Source: Streptacidiphilus albus JL83 | Lineage (GTDB): Bacteria > Actinomycetota > Actinomycetes > Streptomycetales > Streptomycetaceae | Assembly (NCBI RefSeq): GCF_000744705.1 | Contig: NZ_JQML01000001.1 | Span: 1,054,001 to 1,118,000, forward strand | DNA length: 64,000 bases | Direction of reading: 5' to 3' | Notes under the pieces: model-generated | What the model saw: only the letters and a program-made list of their open reading frames with translations | The model's database searches: none | Told to the model about the DNA's origin: nothing | Translations under genes and position numbers: made by a program | Shown: positions 17,266-25,789 of the stretch, in pieces | Numbering within the stretch: position 1 is the first letter of the stretch | Layout: the number at the start of each line of letters is the position of its first letter

Positions 17266-18359
17266 TGGTCTCCCTCCAGTACCGCCACCAGGTTCTGCTG
17301 GAGGCACGGGCCCGAGGTGGCGTGGGCCAGTGCCCGCCGGGACTCGCCCCGGTGGATCCGGGCGGCGGCCTCGCCGATCCGGAGCAGCCCGGCCGCCATC
17401 ACCGGGTTGGCGGCGAGCGCGCCGCCGGACGGGTTGACCGCGACCCCGCTGTTCAGGTCCAGCGCCCGGCGCAGGATCAGCTCCTGCGGGCCGAAGGGCG
17501 CGTGCAGTTCGGCGGTGTCGATCGGCGCGCCGGACGCCCCGGCCTCGAAGGCCCCGGCGTGGATCGCCGCCAGCCGGGTGGACGGCGACTCGGTCAGATC
17601 CCGCGAGCCGGGCTGGTGCGCCTCGATCCGGTGGTCGATGCCCCGGATCCAGGCCGGACGCGGGTGCAGCGCGCGGGCCGCGTCGCCGACCGCGAGGATC
17701 ACCGCGGCGGCCCCGTCGCTGATCGGCGGACAGTCGTGCCGGCGCAGCGGCTGCAGCTCGTAGGGCTGCCGCAGCAGTTCCTCCGCCCCGGCGCTGCCTC
17801 GCAGTTGGGCATGCGGGTTGTCGGCGGCGGCGCGGCGGCTGCGGACCGCCGTGTCGGCGAAGTCGCGCTCGTCGGCGAGGCCGGCCTCCACCAGTGCCTG
17901 GGCCTGCAGCGCGGCCAGAGCGATCGCGTCCGGCCAGAGCGGGGCGAGGGTGTAGGGGTCCAGCTGCCGGGTCAGCACGTCGCGGACGCTGCCGGGCGAG
18001 GACTTGCCGTAGGAGTAGACGAGGGCGGTGTCGGCCTGCCCGGTGCGCAGTTTGACCCACGCCTCGTACAGCGCCCAGGCACCGTCCATCTCGACGTGGG
18101 ACTCGGAGATCGGCGGCCAGGCGCCGACGCCGTCCAGCGCCATGGTGAAGGAGAAGGCGCGTCCGGCCAGGTAGTCGCTGCTGCCGGAGCAGGTGAAGCC
18201 GATCCGGTCGGCGGTCAGCCCGGTCTGCTTGAGCACGTCCTGGACGACCGGCATGACCAGCTCGACCTCGGAGAGCCGGTCGGTGCTGCGGCGGTGGACG
18301 GTCTGGGCGAAGGCGACGACGGCGATGTCGCGGCCTGCGGGCCCCGGTCGGGTGGTCAC
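17262..18359 (-). CDS. ltp4: SCP2-thiolase-like aldolase, Ltp4-like
   Basis: 365 residues; GTG 18359 overlaps the upstream stop as GTGA. Thiolase-type segments are FTCSGSSDYLAGRAFSF, CPPISDGAAAVILAVGD, ELHAPFGPQELI and NPSGGALAANPVMAAGL. Length is close to mycobacterial Ltp4 (about 354 aa), and it lies directly before the Ltp3-like gene as in those genomes. DUF35 proteins are known partners of Ltp2-type aldolases, and two DUF35 genes lie just upstream in the same operon, so a hetero-oligomeric aldolase complex is likely. Confidence 0.75.
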   Translation of the reverse strand: MTTRPGPAGRDIAVVAFAQTVHRRSTDRLSEVELVMPVVQDVLKQTGLTADRIGFTCSGSSDYLAGRAFSFTMALDGVGAWPPISESHVEMDGAWALYEAWVKLRTGQADTALVYSYGKSSPGSVRDVLTRQLDPYTLAPLWPDAIALAALQAQALVEAGLADERDFADTAVRSRRAAADNPHAQLRGSAGAEELLRQPYELQPLRRHDCPPISDGAAAVILAVGDAARALHPRPAWIRGIDHRIEAHQPGSRDLTESPSTRLAAIHAGAFEAGASGAPIDTAELHAPFGPQELILRRALDLNSGVAVNPSGGALAANPVMAAGLLRIGEAAARIHRGESRRALAHATSGPCLQQNLVAVLEGDQ

Positions 18360-18913
18360 ATCCACCTCCGGTAGGTCTCGGGGTCGGCGTCGGGTTCGCC
18401 GGTGGGCGTGAAGTGGCTGATGGCGGCCAGGCTGGGGGCGGGCGGCTCGCCCTCCGGGTGCTCCGGCGCGGCCTGCTCGTTCCACACCACCCGGACCCGC
18501 TGGCCGACGTGGACCCGGTCGTGCGGCAGGCCGCCGATGCGGGCGTGCAGGCCGACATGCGCACCGTCGAGCAGGACGTAGGCGTAGCAGTAGGGGACCT
18601 CGACATCGAGGCCGCGCGCGGCGATGTTGACGATGCAGAAGGTGGTGATGGTGCCGGTGGGCGGGAGTTCCAGGCGGTCGGTGGTGGCCTGCCCGCAGGT
18701 CGGGCAGACGCCCCTGGGCGGGATGTACACCCGGGTGCAGACGGGGCAGCGCTCGGCCACCAGCCGGCGCCGGGTGAGCGCGCGCAGGAATCGGGTCTGG
18801 GCCGCGCCGGGGCTGTAGCTGTACTCCAGCCGGGCCGGGACGACGACCCGGGTGACGGGTTCCGCATCGGCCAGTTCGGGTACGGCGGCGAGGAGTTCGG
18901 TGATGGTCTTCAC
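18356..18913 (-). CDS. DUF35 protein with zinc ribbon and OB fold
   Basis: 185 residues from GTG 18913 (GTGA overlap with the previous stop). It contains a rubredoxin-like zinc ribbon CPVCTRVYIPPRGVCPTC, followed by an OB-fold strand set (PTGTITTFCIVNIAARG; YAYVLLDGAHVGLHARIGG; VGQRVRVVW). DUF35 proteins bind acyl-CoA and act as obligate partners of thiolase-like aldolases. It lies between a second DUF35-like gene and the Ltp4-like gene, all coupled by 4-bp overlaps. Confidence 0.85.
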   Translation of the reverse strand: MKTITELLAAVPELADAEPVTRVVVPARLEYSYSPGAAQTRFLRALTRRRLVAERCPVCTRVYIPPRGVCPTCGQATTDRLELPPTGTITTFCIVNIAARGLDVEVPYCYAYVLLDGAHVGLHARIGGLPHDRVHVGQRVRVVWNEQAAPEHPEGEPPAPSLAAISHFTPTGEPDADPETYRRWM

Positions 18914-19473
18914 GCGTTCGGCCCTCCGTCCTGCTCGGGCCGAGGCCCGGTCTGGGCCCCGACCTGCGCCCCGGCCTGGGCCTCGGGCTGGGGCAGCGCC
19001 TCGAAGCAGGCGATGTCGGTGATCGCGCCGCTGCGCTGCTCCGCCCAGCGGACGCGGACCCGCAGCCCGGTGCGGGTGGCCCGGGGGTCGGCGGATCCCG
19101 GCGGCGGCGCGTCGAGCGCGTGCAGCAGCGCGGTGTCGGCGCCGTCGAAGCGGACCAGGGCCCAGGCGAAGGGGGTGTCCAGCGGCTGCTGCGGACGCGG
19201 ATGCGCGTTCCACGCCCAGGCGGTGACGGTGCCGGTGTCGGGCAGCCGGACGAGCTCGCTCAACTCGGCGGCGGTGACCGGGTCGTACTCGGCCGGCGGG
19301 CAGAGCACGCGTCCCCCGCTGCCCCGGATGCCGAGGACGACGCGCTCGCGCAGCCCGGTCAGGAAGGCGCCGATGACGGGACCGGTGGAACGGGTGAACG
19401 GGAACTCGACGATCAGCGGCCCGCTCAGCACCTCGTCGGTCGCGGGTGGTTCGGGGTCCGGAACAGTGGTCAC
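18910..19473 (-). CDS. DUF35-like OB-fold protein lacking the zinc-ribbon cysteines
   Basis: 187 residues from GTG 19473. The order of strands resembles its downstream neighbour (GTVTAWAWNAHPRP; FAWALVRFDGADTALLHAL; GLRVRVRWAEQ), so it is a second DUF35/OB-fold protein. It has only one Cys in the ribbon region (VLCPPAEYDP), so the zinc site is lost. The pair may form a heteromeric partner for the two Ltp proteins. First gene of the run of 4-bp overlaps; a 55-bp gap separates it from the enoyl-CoA hydratase. Confidence 0.7.
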   Translation of the reverse strand: MTTVPDPEPPATDEVLSGPLIVEFPFTRSTGPVIGAFLTGLRERVVLGIRGSGGRVLCPPAEYDPVTAAELSELVRLPDTGTVTAWAWNAHPRPQQPLDTPFAWALVRFDGADTALLHALDAPPPGSADPRATRTGLRVRVRWAEQRSGAITDIACFEALPQPEAQAGAQVGAQTGPRPEQDGGPNA

Positions 19474-19528
19474 TCTGGGTCCTCGTCTCGGTGACGGCGG
19501 CTCGGTCGGAACGATCGCTCACAACCGG

Positions 19529-20338
19529 TCAGCGACGGTGGAAGACCGGCGCTCGGCGCTCGGCGAAGGCGCGCGGGCCCTCCTTGGCGTCCTCGGTGGC
19601 GAAGACCGGCCAGCCGATCTCCAGCTCCCGGGCCAGGCCCTCCGTCTCGCCGAGTTCCGCGCACTCGTAGACCGAGCGCTTGACCGCCTCGACGGCCAGC
19701 GGCGCGGCCTCGTTGACCGCCTCGGCCAGCTCCAGTGCCCGCTTGAGCGCGGTCCCGTCCGGGACCACGCTGCCGACCAGGCCGATGTCGCGGGCCTCGG
19801 CCGCACTGTAGCGGCGGCCGGTGAGCAGCATCTCCAGTGCGTGGGTGCGCGGGATCTGCCGGGGCAGCCGGACGGTGGAGCCGCCGACCGGGAACAGCCC
19901 GCGCCGCACCTCGAACAGGCCGAAGCTGGCGGACTCGGCGGCCACCCGGATGTCCGTGGCCTGGAGGATCTCGGTCCCTCCGGCGACGCAGACGCCCTCG
20001 ACGGCGGCGATCACCGGCTTGCGCGGCCGGTGGTGCCGCAGCATCGCCTTCCAGTGCAGGTCCGGATCGGCCGCGAGGCGCTCCCGGTAGGGATCGGTCT
20101 CGGCGAATCCGCCGGAGGCGCCCGCCAGCGCCTTGAGGTCCATTCCGGCACAGAACGCCCCACCCGCACCGGTGAGCACGATGGACCGGACGGCATCGTC
20201 GGCGTCGGCCTCGATCCAGGCGTCGTGGAGGCCGACGAGCATGGGAATCGAGAACGCGTTCTTGGCCTCGGGGCGGTTGAGGGTGAGGACCAGCGTGGCC
20301 CCCTGCCGCTCGACACCCAGGTGCTCCGTACCGCCCAT
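19529..20338 (-). CDS. echA19: Enoyl-CoA hydratase/isomerase (crotonase), EchA19-like
   Basis: 269 residues. The oxyanion-hole segments are LTGAGGAFCAGMDLKALAGA and AAVEGVCVAGGTEILQATDI; the second carries a Glu at the usual catalytic position of hydratases. FEVRRGLFPVGGSTVRLPRQ and the C-terminal KEGPRAFAERRAPVF are typical of the family. It is the first gene of a minus-strand operon (crotonase, two DUF35, Ltp4, Ltp3) and is divergent from the FadD19-like ligase. In mycobacteria echA19 neighbours fadD19, and the enzyme hydrates a steroid enoyl-CoA; the same role is inferred here. Confidence 0.8.
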   Translation of the reverse strand: MGGTEHLGVERQGATLVLTLNRPEAKNAFSIPMLVGLHDAWIEADADDAVRSIVLTGAGGAFCAGMDLKALAGASGGFAETDPYRERLAADPDLHWKAMLRHHRPRKPVIAAVEGVCVAGGTEILQATDIRVAAESASFGLFEVRRGLFPVGGSTVRLPRQIPRTHALEMLLTGRRYSAAEARDIGLVGSVVPDGTALKRALELAEAVNEAAPLAVEAVKRSVYECAELGETEGLARELEIGWPVFATEDAKEGPRAFAERRAPVFHRR

Positions 20339-20367
20339 GCTGCTGTCCTCCCGCGACCGGCGCCACT

Positions 20368-20380
20368 TGACGAACCGTCA
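20368..20380. promoter_or_regulatory. Palindrome TGACGAACCGTCA
   Basis: Perfect 5-3-5 inverted repeat in the divergent promoter between the crotonase and the acyl-CoA synthetase, 4 bp from the KstR-like box. Possible second operator, for example for a TetR-type regulator. Confidence 0.4.
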
Positions 20381-20384
20381 GATC

Positions 20385-20398
20385 TAGAACAGGTTGCA
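20385..20398. promoter_or_regulatory. KstR-like operator
   Basis: TAGAACAGGTTGCA matches the KstR consensus TnnAACnnGTTnnA at every fixed position. KstR is the TetR-family repressor of the cholesterol regulon in mycobacteria and rhodococci. The box lies in the divergent promoter of genes that in Mycobacterium tuberculosis belong to that regulon. Confidence 0.6.
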
Positions 20399-20491
20399 GT
20401 CTTGGGGGTGGGTTGACAAGGGAGGTTTCAAGAACAATTTCCCCGGGTGAGATGTATGGAGTTCTCCGCCGCCCGCTCCTACTCTCCGCCC

Positions 20492-22138
20492 ATGGAATTC
20501 AACCTGGCCGATCTGTTCGAGCACGCGGTTGACACCTTTCCGGAGCGCGAGGCGATCACCTGCGCGCGCGCCGACGCCCCCGCCGTGCAGCGACGCACCT
20601 TCGCCGAGCTCGACGAACGGGCCAACCGGCTGGCCCACCACCTCCAGGAGGCCGGGATCGGCCCCGGCGACCCGGTCGGCGTCTACGCCCTGAACTGCGC
20701 CGAGTGGGTCGAGTCGCTGCTCGCGATCTGCAAGCTCCGCGCGGTCTGCGTCAATGTCAACTACCGCTATGTGACGCATGAGTTGACCTACCTCCTGGGC
20801 ATGGCCGCACCGGTGGCGCTGGTCTACCAGGAGCGCTGGGCGCAGCAGGTGGCCGAGGTCGTCCCGGGCCTGCCGGGCCTGCGCCACCTGATCGTGATCG
20901 AGGACGGCGGCGCGGCGGACGGCGGCGCGGAGGAGACGCCTGCGGCCCCCGCCCTGGCCGCCGTCCCCTACGAGAAGGCGGTCGCCTCCGGCGGACCCCG
21001 GCGGGACTTCGCGCCGCGCTCCCCCGACGACCACTACCTGCTGTTCACCGGCGGCACGACCGGCCTGCCCAAGGGCGTGGTCTGGCGCCAGGAGGACGTC
21101 TTCTTCGCACTCGGCGGCGGCATCGACGTCACCAACGGGCACCGGATGGCGACGCCCGAGGAGATCGCGACCACCGGCTACGACCACGCGGTCACCTTCT
21201 TCCCGATCGCCCCGCTGATGCACGGCGCGACCCAGTGGGGGCTGATGCAGCAGCTGTTCAAGGGCAACCGGGCGATCCTGCTGGACCGCTTCGACCCGGC
21301 CCGGGTCTGGCAGCTGGTGGCCCAGGAGCAGGCGAACGTGGTGATGATCACCGGGGACGCGATGGGCCGCCCGCTGGTCGAGGCGCTGGACGCGCCCGGC
21401 GCCGACTACGACCTGCACGGCTTCTTCGGCCTGGTGAGCAGCGCCGCGCTGTTCTCCGCCCCGGTCAAGCAGCGCTTCCTGGAGCGTTTCCCGACCCTCT
21501 ATCTCAGCGACGCGATCGGCTCCTCCGAGGGCGGCGCGGGCGGGATCAGCCAGGGCGACGGCAGCGCGGGCACCGCCGGCGGCAGCGTCACCACCCGGGC
21601 GATCGAGGACTCCGAGGTGGTCGACGAGGACCTCAACCCGCTGCCGCCGGGCGTCGTCGGACGGCTGGCCCGGCGCGGCAACGTCCCGCTCCGCTACCTG
21701 GGCGACCCGGTGAAGAGCGCCGAGGTCTTCCGCACCGGCCCGGACGGCCGCCGCTACGCGGTGCCCGGCGACTGGGCGCGGCGCGAGGAGGACGGGCGGA
21801 TCACCCTGCTGGGACGGGGCTCGTCCTGCATCAACTCCGGCGGGGAGAAGATCTTCCCGGAGGAGGTCGAGTCCGCCATCAAGGCGCACCCGGACGTCTA
21901 CGACACGGTCGTGGTCGGCGCACCCGACGAGACCTGGGGTCAGACGGTCGCCGCCATCGTCCAACTCAGGCCCGGAACCGACCGGCTGACATTGCCGCAG
22001 ATCCAGGACCACTGCCGGACCCGGATCGCCGGCTACAAGCTGCCGCGCCGACTGCACCTGGTCCCCGAGGTCCACCGCACCCCGACCGGCAAGCCCGACA
22101 TGCGCTGGGCGGAGACCGTGGCCGGCCAGGCCGGGTAG
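20492..22138 (+). CDS. fadD19: FadD19-like (steroid) acyl-CoA synthetase
   Basis: 548 residues from ATG 20492 (MEFNLADLFEHAVD), the same length as mycobacterial FadD19. The ATP/AMP motif is LLFTGGTTGLPKG (about residues 184-196). ITGDAMGRPLVEAL, LSDAIGSSEGG and GRGSSCINSGGEKIFPEEVE follow in order, with the catalytic Lys in TPTGKPDMRW. FadD19 activates 3-oxo-cholestenoic-type C26 acids and is needed for C24-branched sterols. The gene is divergent from the echA19-DUF35-ltp operon across a region with a KstR-type box. It activates a carboxylate with ATP and CoA in the cytosol; the steroid substrate is inferred from family and synteny. Confidence 0.8.
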   Translation: MEFNLADLFEHAVDTFPEREAITCARADAPAVQRRTFAELDERANRLAHHLQEAGIGPGDPVGVYALNCAEWVESLLAICKLRAVCVNVNYRYVTHELTYLLGMAAPVALVYQERWAQQVAEVVPGLPGLRHLIVIEDGGAADGGAEETPAAPALAAVPYEKAVASGGPRRDFAPRSPDDHYLLFTGGTTGLPKGVVWRQEDVFFALGGGIDVTNGHRMATPEEIATTGYDHAVTFFPIAPLMHGATQWGLMQQLFKGNRAILLDRFDPARVWQLVAQEQANVVMITGDAMGRPLVEALDAPGADYDLHGFFGLVSSAALFSAPVKQRFLERFPTLYLSDAIGSSEGGAGGISQGDGSAGTAGGSVTTRAIEDSEVVDEDLNPLPPGVVGRLARRGNVPLRYLGDPVKSAEVFRTGPDGRRYAVPGDWARREEDGRITLLGRGSSCINSGGEKIFPEEVESAIKAHPDVYDTVVVGAPDETWGQTVAAIVQLRPGTDRLTLPQIQDHCRTRIAGYKLPRRLHLVPEVHRTPTGKPDMRWAETVAGQAG

Positions 22139-22246
22139 CACGGCCGCGAGAACCGGCCGGACGTCGTCGCGCTCGGCCTCCCGACCCTGAGCCGCGGGCC
22201 CACCGGCCCCCCGGTAATTGCCCGGCGCCCCATGATCACCGCTCAC

Positions 22247-22261
22247 TAGACTGCCGGGATG
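22247..22261 (+). promoter_or_regulatory. Leaderless -10 box of the ABC exporter genes
   Basis: TAGACT at 22247-22252 ends 6 nt before ATG 22259; no ribosome site is present. Confidence 0.6.
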
Positions 22262-23974
22262 GCCGACACCTTCGAGCCGCCGCAGGCGGTGCACATCCGC
22301 AGCCCGCTCCGGTTCCTGTGGTGGCTGGTGGTGAGCCAGCCCCGGCGGATCGCGGCCGGGGCGACGCTGGGCAGCCTGTGGATGGTGAGCCTGGCGGCAC
22401 CGCCCTACCTGCTCTCCCGAGCCATTGACGACGGGCTGCGGCCCAGGCACGCCGGTGTGCTGCTCGGCTGGGTGGCCGTGCTGTTCGCCGTGGGCGTGCT
22501 CACCGCCTGGCTCGGCATCATGCGGCACCGGACGATGACCCGGATCCGGATGGACGCCTCCTTCCGTACCGTCCGGGTGACGATGCGTCAGGCGACCCGG
22601 CTCGGAGCCGCGCTGACCCGGCTGGTGACCGCCGGTGAGGTGGTCGCGATCGGGATGAGCGACGTGCAGACCATCGCGCTCTCGCTGACGGTGGTCGGCC
22701 CCGGCTTCGGCGCCGTCGTCGCCTATCTGGTGGTGGCCGCGCTGCTGCTGGCCATCTCGCCGCTGCTGGCCGCCGTGGTGTTGGCCGGGGTGCCGTTGAT
22801 CGGGCTCACCGTCGGTCCGCTGCTGCGGCAGGTCCAGCGGATCGACACCGGCTACCGCGAGCGGCAGGGCGCGCTGACCGCGCGGCTGGTGGACGTGGTG
22901 TCGGGGCTGCGGGTGCTCGGCGGACTCGGTGGCAAGGAGGTGCACGCGGCCCGCTACCACCGCGACTCCCGGGCGCTGCGCGACCAGGGCTACCGGGTCG
23001 GCGCGATGACCAGCTGGGTCGACGCGATCGGTCCCGGGATGCCGGCGCTGTTCCTGGCCGTGGTGACCTGGCTGGCCGCGCGGATGGCGGCCGAGGGCGC
23101 CATCAGCATCGGCGACCTGGTCGCCGTCTACGGTTACGTGGCCATCCTGGTGGTGCCGGTCTTCTTCCTCATCCAGGGCGGCTCCGACCTGGCCAAGGCG
23201 CTGGTCTCGGCCCGCCGGGTGGTCGACTTCCTGGTCCTGGAGCCCGAACACCGGGACGGCCCCGAACCGGTGGACGCCCCGCCGCCCGGGGCCGCGCTGC
23301 ACGACCCGCTCTCCGGCGTCGGGATACCCGCCGGCCTGCTGACCGCGCTGGTCTCCGCCCGGCCCGCCGACTGCGCGGCGGTGGTCGACCGGCTCGGCCG
23401 CTTCACCCGCTCCGAGGCGACCTGGGGCGGGCTGAGGTTGGACTCGGTCGCGCTGGACCAGGTCCGCGCCCGGATCCTGGTCGCCGACAACGACGCGGAC
23501 CTCTTCGCCGGCAGCGTCCGCGAACTGGTCGCCGGGGGCGGCGCCGCGGACGACGAGGCCGTCGACGCGGCGATCCGCGCCGCCGCCGCGACCGACATCG
23601 TGGACGCACTGCCGGACGGGCTGGACTCCGCGATCGCCCCGGACGCGCGCAACCTCTCCGGCGGCCAGCGCCAGCGGCTCCGACTGGCCCGGGCCCTGTG
23701 CGCGGCACCGGAGTTCCTCCTCGCCGTGGAGCCGACCTCCGCCGTCGACGCCCACACCGAGGCCGCGATGGCGGCCGGGCTGCGCGCCGCGCGGACCGGG
23801 CGGACCACCGTCGTCAGCACCGGCTCGCCGCTGCTGCTGGACCGGGCGGACCTGGTGCTGCACCTGGTCGACGGCCGGGTCTCGGCCACCGGCACCCACC
23901 GTGACCTGCTCCGCACCGACCCCGGCTACCGGGCGCTGGTGGCGCGCGACGCCGACCAGGAGGCCGAACGATGA
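22259..23974 (+). CDS. ABC exporter half-transporter with degenerate Walker A and B
   Basis: 571 residues: six TM helices over about residues 20-320, then a nucleotide-binding domain. The region where GxxGxGKS/T should stand reads GLLTALVSARPADCA, so the P-loop is lost. The Walker B segment is FLLAVEPTSAVD, with Val in place of the Asp. The signature LSGGQRQRLRLARAL (about residue 465) is intact. This subunit cannot bind ATP normally at its own site but supplies a good signature motif to its partner, the next gene, with which it overlaps by ATGA. The pair is a heterodimeric multidrug- or peptide-type exporter; substrate unknown. Confidence 0.9.
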   Translation: MADTFEPPQAVHIRSPLRFLWWLVVSQPRRIAAGATLGSLWMVSLAAPPYLLSRAIDDGLRPRHAGVLLGWVAVLFAVGVLTAWLGIMRHRTMTRIRMDASFRTVRVTMRQATRLGAALTRLVTAGEVVAIGMSDVQTIALSLTVVGPGFGAVVAYLVVAALLLAISPLLAAVVLAGVPLIGLTVGPLLRQVQRIDTGYRERQGALTARLVDVVSGLRVLGGLGGKEVHAARYHRDSRALRDQGYRVGAMTSWVDAIGPGMPALFLAVVTWLAARMAAEGAISIGDLVAVYGYVAILVVPVFFLIQGGSDLAKALVSARRVVDFLVLEPEHRDGPEPVDAPPPGAALHDPLSGVGIPAGLLTALVSARPADCAAVVDRLGRFTRSEATWGGLRLDSVALDQVRARILVADNDADLFAGSVRELVAGGGAADDEAVDAAIRAAAATDIVDALPDGLDSAIAPDARNLSGGQRQRLRLARALCAAPEFLLAVEPTSAVDAHTEAAMAAGLRAARTGRTTVVSTGSPLLLDRADLVLHLVDGRVSATGTHRDLLRTDPGYRALVARDADQEAER

Positions 23975-25716
23975 CCGCCGCCCTGCCCGTCGCCGGGCCC
24001 GCCCTGGTCCGCCGGGCCGTACTCGGCGAGATCCGCGCGGACCGGCCCGTCTTCGCGGTGATCCTGCTGCTCAACGCACTCGCGGCGGGCGCGGGACTGG
24101 TCGGCCCGTGGCTGCTCGGCTCGATCGTCGACACCGTCAAGAACGCACCGGGCCACGCCGCCGTGGCGACCGTGGACCGGCTGGCCCTGGTCATCGTCGG
24201 CTGCACGCTGGCCCAGGTGGTGCTGAGCCGCTACGCCCTGTACGTCGGCTCCCGCTTCGGCGAGCGCACCGCCGCGCGGATCCGCGAGCGGTTCCTCGAC
24301 CGCACCCTGGCGCTGCCGGCCGCCACCGTGGAGCAGGCCGTCGGCGGCGACCTGGTCACCCGGGGCACCACCGACGTCACCACGGTCGCGTCGACGCTGC
24401 GCGACGCCGTGCCGGAGGTGGTCATCGCCCTGGTGCAGATCCTGTTCATCATCGCCGCGGTGCTGGTGATCGACCCGCTGCTCGGCCTCTGCGTGCTGTC
24501 CTCACTGGTCGTCATCTCGGTCGTGCTGCGCTGGTACCTGCGCCGGGCCCGGGCCGGCTACCTCGCCGTGAGCGCGGCCAACTCGGTACTCGCCGAGGTC
24601 CTGACCACCACCGCGAGCGGCGCGCGGACGGTCGAGGCGCTCGGGCTGCAGCAGCGCCGGACCGAGGCGTCCGAGGCGGCGATCGCCACGGCCGTCCGGA
24701 CCCGGCTGCACACCCTGTGGCTGCGCACGGTGCTGTTCCCGACCGTCGAGATCTCGTACATCCTGCCGGTCGTCTGCGTCCTGCTGGTCGGCGGGTACCT
24801 CTACGACGACGGACTGGTCTCGCTCGGCGCGGTCATCGCCTGCGCGCTCTACCTGCGGCAGGTGGTCAGTCCCCTGGACACGATCCTGACCTGGGTCGAG
24901 GACCTGCAGAGCAGCAGCGCCTCCTACGCCCGGATCGAGGGCCTGGCCGCCGCGCCGCAGGCCGGGGAGCCGAGCCGGGTCGAACCCGCCGACGACCGGA
25001 TCGAGGTGGCCGGCGTCCGCTACGCCTACGGCACGGGCCGCGAGGTACTGCACGGCGTCGACCTGGACATCCGGCCGGGCGAGCGGCTCGCCGTGGTCGG
25101 TCCCTCGGGCGCGGGCAAGTCCACCCTGGGCCGGCTGCTGGCCGGGGTCGACCGGCCGGGGGCGGGCGCGGTCACCGTGGGCCGGGTCCCGGTCGCGGAC
25201 CTGGCGCCGGAGCGGCTGCGCCGCCAGGTGGTGCTGGTCACCCAGGAGCACCACGTCTTCCACGACACCGTGCGGGACAACCTGCTGATCGCCCGCCCGG
25301 ACGCCGCCGACGCGGAGCTGCACGCCGCCCTGGCCGCCGTCGGCGCCGACTGGGTCGACGAACTGTCGGCGGGCCTCTCCACCCTGGTCGGCGGTGACGC
25401 CCACCCGCTGGACGGCGCGCAGGCCCAGCAGCTGGCGCTGGCCCGGGTGGTGCTGGCCGACCCGCACACGCTGATCCTGGACGAGGCCACCGCCCTGCTC
25501 GACCCGGCGACGGCCCGCAGCGCGGAACGCGCGCTGGCCGCCGTGCTCAAGGGCCGTACGGTGATCGCGATCGCGCACCGGCTGCAGACCGCCCATGACG
25601 CGGACCGGGTCGCGGTGATGGAGGCGGGGCTGGTGGCCGAGCTCGGCAGCCATGACGAGCTGGTCGCCGCCGACGGCGCCTATGCGGCGCTCTGGCGCTC
25701 CTGGCACGGCGGCTGA
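23971..25716 (+). CDS. ABC exporter half-transporter with intact ATP site
   Basis: 581 residues: six TM helices, then an NBD with Walker A GPSGAGKST (about residue 376), Q-loop VTQEHHVF, Walker B LILDEATALLD and H-loop IAIAHRLQTA. Its signature reads LDGAQAQQLALARVV instead of LSGGQ. Together with the preceding subunit it makes one canonical ATP site (its Walker motifs with the partner's LSGGQ) and one degenerate site. This is the asymmetric arrangement known from heterodimeric exporters such as TM287/288. Coupled to the first gene by a 4-bp overlap. Confidence 0.9.
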   Translation: MTAALPVAGPALVRRAVLGEIRADRPVFAVILLLNALAAGAGLVGPWLLGSIVDTVKNAPGHAAVATVDRLALVIVGCTLAQVVLSRYALYVGSRFGERTAARIRERFLDRTLALPAATVEQAVGGDLVTRGTTDVTTVASTLRDAVPEVVIALVQILFIIAAVLVIDPLLGLCVLSSLVVISVVLRWYLRRARAGYLAVSAANSVLAEVLTTTASGARTVEALGLQQRRTEASEAAIATAVRTRLHTLWLRTVLFPTVEISYILPVVCVLLVGGYLYDDGLVSLGAVIACALYLRQVVSPLDTILTWVEDLQSSSASYARIEGLAAAPQAGEPSRVEPADDRIEVAGVRYAYGTGREVLHGVDLDIRPGERLAVVGPSGAGKSTLGRLLAGVDRPGAGAVTVGRVPVADLAPERLRRQVVLVTQEHHVFHDTVRDNLLIARPDAADAELHAALAAVGADWVDELSAGLSTLVGGDAHPLDGAQAQQLALARVVLADPHTLILDEATALLDPATARSAERALAAVLKGRTVIAIAHRLQTAHDADRVAVMEAGLVAELGSHDELVAADGAYAALWRSWHGG

Positions 25717-25754
25717 CGGCCCCCCGGGCCTGGCCTGTCCGTGCCTCCTCCGCC

Positions 25755-25789
25755 CCTCAGGCCTCAGGCCTCAGGCCTCAGGCCTCAAG
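25755..25789. repeat. Tandem heptamer CCTCAGG (4 perfect copies plus CCTCAAG)
   Basis: Copies start at 25755, 25762, 25769, 25776 and 25783. The last copy contains the stop codon (TCA on the + strand) of the minus-strand permease, so the repeat spreads outward from a gene end, as at 9937-10026. Confidence 0.85.

Noticed and set aside
20384-23899. 1171-codon minus-strand open frame
   Set aside because: It lies antisense to fadD19 and the first ABC gene and shows no protein motif; third-position GC bias suppresses stops.
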